From NCBI GenBank assembly GCA_052298855.1, contig DAVZXP010000001.1, positions 124,001 to 188,000 of the forward strand: a stretch of DNA of 64,000 bases. The letters are read 5' to 3'. The DNA comes from Fimenecus sp052298855 (lineage in GTDB: Bacteria > Bacillota > Clostridia > Oscillospirales > Acutalibacteraceae). The translations under genes and the position numbers were made by a program. Numbering within the stretch: the stretch's first letter is position 1; every line of letters begins with the position of its first letter. Under the pieces are notes generated by a model. The model was not told the DNA's origin and did not search any database. It was given only the letters and a program-made list of their open reading frames with translations. Positions 35,601 through 42,759 of this stretch are shown piece by piece.

Positions 35601-35839
35601 ATTTCAAGCATATAGCCGTAAATATCCAATGTAACGTTGCGGTCAATGGTCAGGGTAGTGCCGATTTCAATGTCGCTTTTCAACGTGATTACGTCCACGC
35701 TGCCGTCCGACAGTGCATTGACAAGCTCCTGTTCCGTTTCAACTTTTCTGTTCGTCTCTCCCTCGGCAAATACGCTTGTCGGTACAAGGCATATCATCAT
35801 GCAAAGGGCGAGCAGGATACTGAGTATTCGTTTCTTCAT
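32651..35839 (-). CDS. secreted beta-helix / InlB-repeat / FIVAR protein with SPRTG sorting signal
   Basis: A 1062-residue surface protein. Signal peptide MKKRILSILLALCMMICLVP to about residue 26. A right-handed beta-helix-like region follows, rich in GG-hxMTGGNI repeats (GGGVCNYGSFTMTGGNIIGC), then an InlB B-repeat (GYAFIGWFDGD and GDITLTGKW), more beta-helix, and two tandem FIVAR-like helical repeats (YKDFSAVDAAVNAVDR) near residues 888-1012. It ends SPRTGNASDLALW, a hydrophobic helix and RKKKR, the layout of an (S/P)PxTG sortase substrate. No catalytic site is recognised; adhesion or wall-structure roles are plausible. GGAGGTGGAAT precedes the ATG. Confidence 0.85.
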   Translation of the reverse strand: MKKRILSILLALCMMICLVPTSVFAEGETNRKVETEQELVNALSDGSVDVITLKSDIEIGTTLTIDRNVTLDIYGYMLEMSGNGSVIRIKSGGHLTIKDSDPTSTYKFTPDANGLWKWGTSGTKTVHGGVIYGGTGTVMGDYTLGGGVCIEHKGQLTMTGGNIVGCIATGPVAYGGGVCNYGSFTMTGGNIIGCTAVGYDNNNEDSSAYGGGVFVNVVGQFNMNGGRISDCTAAALSGQSVAYGGGIFAGGTLNISGDVRVSDCTAGGTGSDAMHIYSSTVSGGTFYGSVASWGTISGGTFYDGVMNNYGTISGGTFYGGIVNMNDGTVSGITVTYQVNGADYAKQILRSGTAPIKPDEPTKDGYAFIGWFDGDSEHDFTAPVTGDITLTGKWERLFDKTADFTAADGGAQAIALLNAAKTSSEVSTWDSTTKTLTLKGISFATTATIAVKLPDGTTVITADDTENRIIGGGATVSQDGGYTNSIYIYGIYVEGALTVQGEANGTGKLYVRSGNHINSDNAWTYTIGVYTKGDLAVKSGSMTVQGGKATSTEGGFSYGVRINKGGNLSITGGTLTAVGGESLNIKNPNDAKSTVSVGTDVGYGNITVSGSGKLIAENVPSMASGRLSFGVNMINGELAVKDNASVLASSGFAIHILSGNLKLSGGKLRAYTAAENGNAVTVTQEGRDEKCGCIEISGGEFDCAGNIYMHQMNPGDMVGLFSVIGGKAAVGRIYGTNKLSLSNGTLASERINANAVELSGGSLTVREPVYKDKATDTFYPFSAISCKSLNVSGGTLDAAWDWGEYTPIVFPKDNDLGYAQPLINLFDNTASISGGTVILDTVCTGNTALKAKALELSGGIAGSGYTNETDSDTYIQTDGNTPVKFAVRSADYNKVDAALDKAKTLDRSLYKDFSAVDAAVNAVDRGKNITEQAEVDAMAAAIENAIAALEYKAADYGRVDEAIARAKVLNKDEYKDFSAVDAAVNAVDREKNITEQAEVDAMATAIENAIAALEKAPAAVNPSDKSPRTGNASDLALWISLLFVSGGAAVGITLVGRKKKRAE
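32701..32770. repeat. sorting-signal repeat, copy 1
   Basis: The DNA encoding the sorting signal matches 35895-35964 at 65 of 70 positions by eye, showing recent duplication or gene conversion between the two surface-protein genes. Confidence 0.85.
32803..33175 (-). repeat. tandem FIVAR-like repeats
   Basis: Two adjacent ~62-codon units share KDFSAVDAAVNAVDR and KNITEQAEVDAMA almost exactly, indicating a recent internal duplication within the 1062-residue protein. Confidence 0.85.
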
Positions 35840-35856
35840 ATTCCACCTCCGTATCG

Positions 35857-38800
35857 TTACGATTTTTTGCGTTTTGCTTTAATCGCCGTACAAGCACCGC
35901 CGCTGACAAACAGCAGGGAAACCCATAAGCCGAGGTCGCTTGCGTTGCCTGTTCGGGGAGATTTGAAATTGCCTTTTATTCTTGCCGTTACCGTGTCGGC
36001 TTTTTTAATTTCGTTTATACCGTCTTTGTCGCTGTAATACTTATCACAGCCGCCGCAATACCAATACTCGATATTGCCCTCGGCAGCTTCGGTCGCCGCC
36101 TTTGCCGGGATGTGCTTTAAGTCGGTGTGGTTCTTCGGATCAAGCTCGCCGTAAGCCTCTTTACAAATTTCGCAAGCCGCCTTTTCGGTGCAGGTTGCAT
36201 TTCCGCCCGAGCAAGCCATTGTTTCAACACCCTTGCAGCCGTCTACGGTACATTCACGGCTATGTGTGCCGTCGCCGTTCGATACCCATTCACCGTAGGT
36301 ATGCCCGTTATGGACTGTTACGGTCATTTCTGCAATATTCCCTGCTTTGTCGGCAACAACGATTTTCTGCTCGCCGTCTGCCGCAGGAAGAATAAAGCTG
36401 TTGTTCTCATCAAGCTCGACCGCCGTTCCGTTTACGGTAACGGTGTCTATATACTTCTCGTTAATTGTAACCGTCTGCGCCTCGCAGTAGGTATTGCCGT
36501 CCTCAATACCGCCGATTACAGGCAGAACGTTGTCAAGCGTTATGCGGTCGGAACGAAGATATGTTATATTAAGGCTCGCATCAACAAGCATTGCATAAAC
36601 AATATATTCTCCGTTTGGCTCTATTAAAAACGGCTCATCATACGCACGGTACACAAGAGAGCCGAGTTCCTCTTCGGATAGCTCCTGATCCGTTATCAAA
36701 TATGAAACAAACACCATTCCGCCGTTATCGGAAGCGTTTATCGTTACCTCTTGAGTGTCTTTAAAGAACAGTCCGCGGGTAAGCTTATTCAAAAAGCTAT
36801 TCCATTTATTTGTGCCTATGATAATTTCGCCCGTGGGCTTTTCAATGTCTTTCCATTTCGCTTTAAGCGTTATATTCTCGGCAGGCATAGTCGTGGGAAT
36901 TTCCTTATCCCAGCCGATAAAGGTATATCCTTCTCTTGTCGGGGCTTTAGGTGCGGTAATTACCGTGCCGTAGTCCTGCGTAATCGGAGCAATCTCGCTG
37001 CCGCCGTTGGTGTCAAAGGTAATTGTGTATTGATTCGTGTTCCAAACGGGATAGAGCGTCAAAGCCTCGTTTTTGGTATAAACATCATCAAAGCCGTACA
37101 CCTTTTCCCCGCCGTCTGTCGTCGCCCAGCCTACTTGCGTGTGCCCCGTGCGAGTGAACAAAGCGCCTCGCAGCGTGAGAGCATCGTTATAGAACTTAAT
37201 ATCCGTTACCGCATTGCCCGAGCCGTCTGTGCCGGGCTGATAGGTCACATCCCAAGCGTCCGTTATACGCACATAGGTCTTGTCGGAAAGTAAGGCAAGC
37301 ATATCCTTCTGCTTTTTATCGGAAGCCTCACTTAATACTTTATCCTCTTCCTGCGTTAATGCTTCGCCTGCAAGATAGCGCTCATGCAGTTTTTGTGCTT
37401 CGGGGGAAAACTTCGGCAGGGCGGTATCTGCCGCATCCTGCTTTGAAGAGCCTGTGAACAGTCGCATACCGTCGCTCGGATAGAATGAATAAATAAAGCT
37501 GTGCAATGTCAAAGCCTGTGTATCGTCCGTTACGGTGAGTGAGCCGCTGTCTATGGTAAGATTGTAAGCCGTGAGTCCGTCCGTCATGGTAACACTGCCA
37601 CCGCCGTATTGGGTGTATCGGAAAAGCCAAAGATTGCTGTTCAGCGTCAGCGAGCCGTTGCCGAGAACGCAAAGGGTGTTGAAACTCTCGCCAATTCCGT
37701 CCAGACTTCCGATAGTATTATTTCCGTCCGCCGTGATAAAGAGCGGGCTTTTCCGTCCGACATAATCTTCGCTCAAGGTTACGGAGGTCAGGTTGGCATT
37801 ATTAAGCTTCAAATTCGGGAAAACACTGTTGTACTTTTCAAGCTTGCCGGTCGAATAAAACGCCAATTTATCCTCTTTCGTCAGAGTATCTGATACCGAA
37901 AGAGAGTCATAGGTTTTGCCTTTCGGAAGAATAAATGAGGCAGTCCCGTCACCGAAAATATCGGTATAATTGTCCGGCGTAACCTCCACCGCACCGTCGC
38001 CACGATCCAAAAATATACCTAATCCGCCATAGACAGCGGAGAGCCTTGAAACATCTGCCGGAACGGTATCGCCGGGCTTATAGTAGTTTCCGTTTTCATC
38101 CTTCCACCACATCGGCGTATCGGCAGAGATGTTGTCGGGAAGAGGAAGTCCCTCCGAAGCAGGTGCTTTGAAGCTCTCGCCGTTTTTCACGATAATGTTG
38201 ATCCAGTTCTGCTGTTCGCCGGGCATAAATTCACCCGTTAGCAGCTCTACTATTTTCAGGCTGTCGGCGGCAAGATCTGTCGGCAGCTCAAGGACGGGAC
38301 GGAAACCAATGTCCCGCACCGGAAGGGTTGGCCTTGCCCAAAATGTAGCCTGTGCAGCGAAGTGTCCACCACGAGATAGATACATTCCCTCGACATTCCC
38401 AGTACCTATATCCTGGCCGAAAGAGCGCATTTTATACCAGTTTTTGATATAATCGGCTGACTTCTGATAGATCGTATCCCATTCATTGTCAATTGGTGCA
38501 AGACCAGAGCCTTCTCCTTCATTACGGTGATGGTCTCCAACAGATGGGGCGCGAAGCGTATAGTTCACGTTACTCGCTGTATAGGTCTGGCCATAAATCA
38601 GGTTCATTTCTGCCAACGTCTCCCGCTGCAAAGAACATTTCACGTTATAATCCGTAATAAACAAGCTGTGCTCGTAAGGGGTGGTATCCTTGTCGGCTTC
38701 ATTTTTCAACGAATATGCATCCACCGTACCCACATATGTAAACGGCACATAATGCAACGTTTTGTCCGGCAGATTGCTGTTTACCGTTCCGGGAATATCC

Positions 38801-40164
38801 ATCGCCGAAAGGTCAAAATAGTATCTGCCGCCGGGGGCGAGGGTAAACTGCTCGTCAACCGGCTTTTCAACCGTCAGCGCAATGTCTGTGAAATTACTTG
38901 CATAATCGGTATTATAATCGCCGTTATACTGTTCATTGAAGACCTTCATGGTATAGTCGCCCGGTGCAATGTCAGACGGGATTTTGATTTCAACCGTTCC
39001 GCTTTCGGCAGTAGGCTGTGCTACTCTGCCGTAATACTGTGCGCCGTTGTTATCCGCCAGGATGACAGAGATATATTCATTTTTCCCTGTGGTCGCCCCT
39101 TTGTAATTCAGCGTAACGGTATCGTCGGGGGCGGCGCTGACAGTTTTTTTCGTTACGGCAAAATTGCGGCTATTATCTAAAAGCGTCAATTTCCACTCGT
39201 TGCCGCTGTATTCGGGAATCGGGGTCAAGCCTCCGTCAGGCTTGCCGCCCACGGCGGCAGATGTGAAGAGGACAGAGTTCAGATTTAAGTTAAAAGCGGG
39301 ACGAACACCATACTCACTGCGAAAATCGTACATACCGTGGTATTGGATGTTGCCATCGCCATCCACATAGGCAGCCGCATTGGGAAGCTCGCTCGGGGAG
39401 CGCAGCCACCAAAAGCTTGACACCCAATCCGGATGCTCGGGATCCGCAACACGCAAATCGCTTTTTACCGCATTAGCCTCTTTTGAGGAAAGCGGCCAAA
39501 AAACAGCATCGTTTACCGCAGAGCCATCCACGCAATCGGTATTTTCCCTGTCATAGCTTCCGCTTTCAAGCGTCCGTTTTTCAACAGCAGACATCTCCGC
39601 CGCCGTCAGCTTACCTGCAAGAGTGTCTATTGCCACCTTCAAATCACTGTCTGCATAAGCGGCATTCGAGCCGATTTTTGTCAAGCCCATATTTTCTGCC
39701 GCAAATAAGGTCGTTTTTCCTGCTGCGGCGGCAACACCGTTTCCGTCATAACCGATAACTCGCCATGCGGCAGGCTTATTTTCTTGATTTTGCCCGAAAT
39801 ACACGATAGGTGCGCTCGCCCTGTTTACAGTTTTATTCAGCGTGTCTGTGCTGTTCTGTATCGTCTTTTGCAAACGCAAACTCAGCGTGCTTCCCTTATG
39901 AATATTGTAATCTGCCATCGTGCGCCCGTTCTCAAGCTCTTTTTCGCCCAAAAACAGTCTTTGCGCATCGGGAGAAAAGCCCGTTTTTTCCTGAATTTTC
40001 TCCTTGATATTGTCAATGCTGTCGCCCGACACAACCTCGAGCGTTAAGTTTGCCTGACCGACAATGGTCAAGTCAATGTAAATCTCAATTGCGCTTGCCA
40101 TCATCGGTACAAAGCTCATCATCATACAAAAGACGAGCAGGATGCTTACTAGTCGTTTCTTCAT
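35857..40164 (-). CDS. secreted ubiquitin-like-domain / DUF6273 / InlB-repeat protein with SPRTG sorting signal
   Basis: A 1435-residue surface protein. Signal peptide MKKRLVSILLVFCMMMSFVP to about residue 25 (ASA). Residues 27-100 are a clear ubiquitin-like beta-grasp domain (see separate entry). Residues ~118-310 form a DUF6273-type domain (WWLRSPSELPNAAAYVDGDG, YGVRPAFNLNL), with a second copy around residues 530-650 (RDIGFRPVLELP). InlB B-repeats (REGYTFIGWDKEIP, ENITLKAKW), an Ig-like segment and a HTYGEWVSNGDGTHSREC module follow. It ends SPRTGNASDLGLW, a hydrophobic helix and KRKKS, a sortase-type signal. It lies 17 bases upstream of its 1062-residue relative and may share a transcript. 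AGGTAATG-like start context. Confidence 0.87.
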   Translation of the reverse strand: MKKRLVSILLVFCMMMSFVPMMASAIEIYIDLTIVGQANLTLEVVSGDSIDNIKEKIQEKTGFSPDAQRLFLGEKELENGRTMADYNIHKGSTLSLRLQKTIQNSTDTLNKTVNRASAPIVYFGQNQENKPAAWRVIGYDGNGVAAAAGKTTLFAAENMGLTKIGSNAAYADSDLKVAIDTLAGKLTAAEMSAVEKRTLESGSYDRENTDCVDGSAVNDAVFWPLSSKEANAVKSDLRVADPEHPDWVSSFWWLRSPSELPNAAAYVDGDGNIQYHGMYDFRSEYGVRPAFNLNLNSVLFTSAAVGGKPDGGLTPIPEYSGNEWKLTLLDNSRNFAVTKKTVSAAPDDTVTLNYKGATTGKNEYISVILADNNGAQYYGRVAQPTAESGTVEIKIPSDIAPGDYTMKVFNEQYNGDYNTDYASNFTDIALTVEKPVDEQFTLAPGGRYYFDLSAMDIPGTVNSNLPDKTLHYVPFTYVGTVDAYSLKNEADKDTTPYEHSLFITDYNVKCSLQRETLAEMNLIYGQTYTASNVNYTLRAPSVGDHHRNEGEGSGLAPIDNEWDTIYQKSADYIKNWYKMRSFGQDIGTGNVEGMYLSRGGHFAAQATFWARPTLPVRDIGFRPVLELPTDLAADSLKIVELLTGEFMPGEQQNWINIIVKNGESFKAPASEGLPLPDNISADTPMWWKDENGNYYKPGDTVPADVSRLSAVYGGLGIFLDRGDGAVEVTPDNYTDIFGDGTASFILPKGKTYDSLSVSDTLTKEDKLAFYSTGKLEKYNSVFPNLKLNNANLTSVTLSEDYVGRKSPLFITADGNNTIGSLDGIGESFNTLCVLGNGSLTLNSNLWLFRYTQYGGGSVTMTDGLTAYNLTIDSGSLTVTDDTQALTLHSFIYSFYPSDGMRLFTGSSKQDAADTALPKFSPEAQKLHERYLAGEALTQEEDKVLSEASDKKQKDMLALLSDKTYVRITDAWDVTYQPGTDGSGNAVTDIKFYNDALTLRGALFTRTGHTQVGWATTDGGEKVYGFDDVYTKNEALTLYPVWNTNQYTITFDTNGGSEIAPITQDYGTVITAPKAPTREGYTFIGWDKEIPTTMPAENITLKAKWKDIEKPTGEIIIGTNKWNSFLNKLTRGLFFKDTQEVTINASDNGGMVFVSYLITDQELSEEELGSLVYRAYDEPFLIEPNGEYIVYAMLVDASLNITYLRSDRITLDNVLPVIGGIEDGNTYCEAQTVTINEKYIDTVTVNGTAVELDENNSFILPAADGEQKIVVADKAGNIAEMTVTVHNGHTYGEWVSNGDGTHSRECTVDGCKGVETMACSGGNATCTEKAACEICKEAYGELDPKNHTDLKHIPAKAATEAAEGNIEYWYCGGCDKYYSDKDGINEIKKADTVTARIKGNFKSPRTGNASDLGLWVSLLFVSGGACTAIKAKRKKS
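35895..35964. repeat. sorting-signal repeat, copy 2
   Basis: Partner of 32701-32770, encoding the SPRTG anchor of the ubiquitin-like protein. Confidence 0.85.
39865..40089 (-). other. ubiquitin-like domain inside the surface protein
   Basis: Residues 27-100 of the 1435-residue protein align along almost the full length of eukaryotic ubiquitin. Over the core 59 positions (ubiquitin Thr14 to Arg72) I count 34 identities without a gap, including NIKEKIQEK, PDAQRL and DYNIHKGSTL. The lysines matching ubiquitin K27, K29, K33, K48 and K63 are kept; the C-terminal LRLRGG is replaced by LRLQKTIQ, so no di-Gly tail exists and ligation is not expected. The domain directly follows the signal peptide cleavage site, so it should be exposed outside the cell. 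Confidence 0.9.
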
Positions 40165-40196
40165 TTTGCATTACCTCCGTTTTCGTGTATATCTGC

Positions 40197-41804
40197 TCAG
40201 TCAAGAGCAATAATGGTTATGTTGTACCGGGCGTCCTTAAAATTCGTATCTTGGAGCAGCATGGTTGTGTATTGAAATGTCAGAGTAATATCCTCTTCCG
40301 CTGTGTATATGGTGTTATACGCCATGGTCAGCTTTTCTGTTTGGTCGGCCTTCGGCGCAGTCACATAGGTTTGCGTCTCCAACGCCATTTCAGAGTTATA
40401 TCCGTCGAAGAGCGCTGCCCCGCATGCTTTGCCATCGCTCTTGGCGCTCACTGCAATCGTTCCGCTGAACACAAGGCTATATGTATGCCCTTTTGAAAGG
40501 GTGATCTTATTGCTTGATGCGTTATAGGAGATCAACCCTCCGCTTTTCTTTTTCACCGTGAACGGAAGCGCTTTTCCCGCGCTGTACACACTGCCGTTTG
40601 CTGCAAAATATCCGGCGCATGATCCGTCTTTGCCGTCTGCACCTTTCAATGCGGATAAATCATACAGATTCAGCCAAATGGTATCGCCTGCGTATCGCCA
40701 TTGCAGCTGATTGCCATTTACCCGAAATTCGGGAGTTCTACCGTCTTCGCCGTTTGTGCCGTTTTGTCCGGAAGGGCCTAAAATATCTGCGAGAGCCACA
40801 AGGTTTTGCCACTCGCCGCCCTTGTAACGCCATTGAATATACAAATCGGTCTTTTGGATTTCAATTTCCTTACCATCTGTACCGTCAATGCCGTTTGTGC
40901 CGTCTGTTCCGGCAGCCTTCACGCCGGTGTCGATTTCTCCGATCCACCAGTTGCCGTTTTCGCCGATAAAAGGTGTTTTACCGTCTTTGCCGTCAGAGCC
41001 GTTTTGTCCGCTTGTTCCGTTCTTGCCGTCGGCGCCGTCTTTACCGTTTATACCATCCTTGCCGTCGGCTCCGTCTTTACCGTCAACGCCGTCTCTGCCA
41101 TCCGCACCTTTTAATGCGGTAAGGTCGTAGAGGTTCAGCCATATTTCATCGCCGACATATCGCCATTGCAGGGTGTTTTCATTTACACGGAATTCCGGAG
41201 TTTTTCCGTTTGCACCGTCCGTTCCGTTCTGTCCGGCGGGGCCCTCTATATCGGCTATCGCAACAAGGTTCTGCCACTCGTCACCCTCATAACGCCACTG
41301 TATGTAGGATTCGGCTCGCTGCACCTCTATGTTTTTGGCGTTAATGCCGTCCTTGCCGTCGGCTCCGTCAATTCCGTCCTTGCCGTTTTTTCCATTGGCT
41401 CCGTCTTTTCCGTCAACGCCGTCTTTACCATCAACGCCGTCTTTTCCGTCAATACCATTCTTTCCGTCATTTCCGTTTTTGCCGTCAATGCCGTTAATGC
41501 CATCTTTTCCGTTTGTACCGTTTATTCCGTTCTTACCGTCGGTGCCATTCTCGCCGTCTGCCCCGTCCTTGCCGTTTTCTCCGGCAGTACCCGTAAGCTC
41601 GGTAAGCGCCACAAGGTCGCGCCAATCAGTTTCACTGCTGTATTTCCACTGGATAGCAGTGCCGTTGTTCCGCACCTCAGGCAGTGCGGCAGCGTTGGTC
41701 TTTGCCGCTTTGCTCCATCCTATGGCAAGCACGCTGCAAAGCACCAATAGAGCGGCGCAAAGCGCCAAAAGTGTGCCTGTGAATAGTTTTTTCCCTGCTT
41801 TCAT
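40197..41804 (-). CDS. secreted collagen-like (Gly-X-Y) protein
   Basis: A 535-residue secreted protein. A hydrophobic N-terminal segment (LFTGTLLALCAALLVLCSVL) serves as signal or anchor. Collagen-like Gly-X-Y tracts rich in GKD, GKN and GAD triplets and nearly free of proline alternate with five modules of the pattern hQWRYxGDxWxNLVxLxxhxG (such as IQWRYEGDEWQNLVAIADIE). The C-terminal ~140 residues form a predicted jelly-roll-like beta domain (GHTYSLVFSGTIAVSAKSDG). It has no sorting signal. Its ATG overlaps the stop of the TetR gene (ATGA), so it is co-translated with the regulator. Likely an adhesive filament or coat protein. Confidence 0.88.
   Translation of the reverse strand: MKAGKKLFTGTLLALCAALLVLCSVLAIGWSKAAKTNAAALPEVRNNGTAIQWKYSSETDWRDLVALTELTGTAGENGKDGADGENGTDGKNGINGTNGKDGINGIDGKNGNDGKNGIDGKDGVDGKDGVDGKDGANGKNGKDGIDGADGKDGINAKNIEVQRAESYIQWRYEGDEWQNLVAIADIEGPAGQNGTDGANGKTPEFRVNENTLQWRYVGDEIWLNLYDLTALKGADGRDGVDGKDGADGKDGINGKDGADGKNGTSGQNGSDGKDGKTPFIGENGNWWIGEIDTGVKAAGTDGTNGIDGTDGKEIEIQKTDLYIQWRYKGGEWQNLVALADILGPSGQNGTNGEDGRTPEFRVNGNQLQWRYAGDTIWLNLYDLSALKGADGKDGSCAGYFAANGSVYSAGKALPFTVKKKSGGLISYNASSNKITLSKGHTYSLVFSGTIAVSAKSDGKACGAALFDGYNSEMALETQTYVTAPKADQTEKLTMAYNTIYTAEEDITLTFQYTTMLLQDTNFKDARYNITIIALD
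40990..41115. repeat. collagen-coding tandem repeats, block 1
   Basis: Imperfect 9-base repeats of the type TTGCCGTCG/TTACCGTCA encode Gly-X-Y triplets on the minus strand. Variation in number is likely between strains. Confidence 0.75.
41335..41600. repeat. collagen-coding tandem repeats, block 2
   Basis: The longest run of near-identical 9-base and 18-base units in the window (read as GKDGVDGKD on the minus strand). It creates long open frames on the plus strand that are not genes. Confidence 0.75.
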
Positions 41805-42505
41805 CTTCCTTCCTCCGTTTCGCCGTCCGTAGACAGCTTAAAATCATATTTCATTTCAAGCATGGTAAACAGCTTATGCATAACCGTAACGGCAAGCTCC
41901 CGAATATCAATCGAGCCGATAAAAGCAAGCACCCTTGCCTGCTCCTCCTCCGGCACAAGATACACACGCATTGCCGCCGTTAAAAACCTGCTGAGCTTGC
42001 GCTCCAACGGGAAATGAATATCACATTTGCGAGCCATATAGTTACGCATAAGTCCTGCCGTGCCTATTTCCATTTCATAAAAATCGCTGTCGCTGTAATC
42101 GGGGAAATTTTCGCCGAATATCTGCTTTAATTCCGCCGTAGTGTTCAAATAAATGTATTCCGCCGTGTCGGGTACCGAATAAGCTTCAATATATATTTCT
42201 CTCAGGTTTTCATTCAGCTCCGTGAGAGTAAGCTGGAGAGAGGTTTCCACCGCATAAGCAAAAACGGGCGACAAATTTTGATCCGCAATGCTCCTTGCCA
42301 CGCTGAACTGACCGCTGAACATTGTTTCGACTAAATCAAGCAAAATTTTATCCTTAGTCGGGAACAAATTCAGATAGCTTCCCCTTGCGACGCCTGCTTC
42401 GTCAACGATTTGGCTTACCGAGGTATTCTTATACCCCTGCTCCAAAAAAAGACGGACGCAGGCGGTCAGGATTTTTCTCTTTGTCTCACTGCTGTTTCTT
42501 CTCAA
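41801..42505 (-). CDS. TetR-family regulator
   Basis: A 234-residue regulator with a TetR HTH in residues 7-55 (TKRKILTACVRLFLEQGYKN, TSVSQIVDEAGVARGSYLNL, FPTKDKILLDLV) and a helical ligand domain. The start is TTG at 42505 with GAGGTGC upstream. A perfect 16-bp palindrome lies 24 bases further upstream and fits an autoregulatory operator. The stop overlaps the collagen-like gene (ATGA), so regulator and surface protein are made together. Confidence 0.88.
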   Translation of the reverse strand: MRRNSSETKRKILTACVRLFLEQGYKNTSVSQIVDEAGVARGSYLNLFPTKDKILLDLVETMFSGQFSVARSIADQNLSPVFAYAVETSLQLTLTELNENLREIYIEAYSVPDTAEYIYLNTTAELKQIFGENFPDYSDSDFYEMEIGTAGLMRNYMARKCDIHFPLERKLSRFLTAAMRVYLVPEEEQARVLAFIGSIDIRELAVTVMHKLFTMLEMKYDFKLSTDGETEEGR

Positions 42506-42529
42506 TTATAGCACCTCTTAATAATTATA

Positions 42530-42545
42530 TTGGTATATATACCAA
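42530..42545. promoter_or_regulatory. palindromic operator upstream of tetR
   Basis: TTGGTATATATACCAA is a perfect 16-bp palindrome lying just downstream of a minus-strand promoter (TTGCTT, 16 bases, TATGAT), where a repressor would block initiation. It is the likely binding site of the adjacent TetR protein. Confidence 0.75.
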
Positions 42546-42759
42546 CAATATCATATAAGAAGTAAAAAATCAAGCAATTTTTTGAGATTTTTCGGCACGC
42601 AGAACGACATAATTTTATCAAGGCAAGCTGTCGCCGACCTGCCTTTAAGCAAAACACGTTCAAACAAAAAGTTGCGTAAAGGCGTGCTTTATGATAGACT
42701 AAAATATAGGATATTTCATTTTATTTTGTTCTATATTGAATTTTCGAGCAAAAAGCGTT

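Noticed and set aside
34449..36037. Plus-strand open frames opposite the two SPRTG surface proteins
   Set aside because: Shadows of GC-biased minus-strand coding; no start signals, and the minus-strand proteins have signal peptides and recognisable domains.
39865..40089. Ubiquitin-like domain as eukaryotic contamination
   Set aside because: It is in frame between a bacterial signal peptide and bacterial surface domains within one long ORF, so contamination is unlikely.
41166..41832. Long plus-strand open frames opposite the collagen-like gene (repetitive Ser/Pro or Val-Phe proteins)
   Set aside because: They arise from the 9-base repeats coding Gly-X-Y on the minus strand; they lack ribosome sites and any family resemblance.
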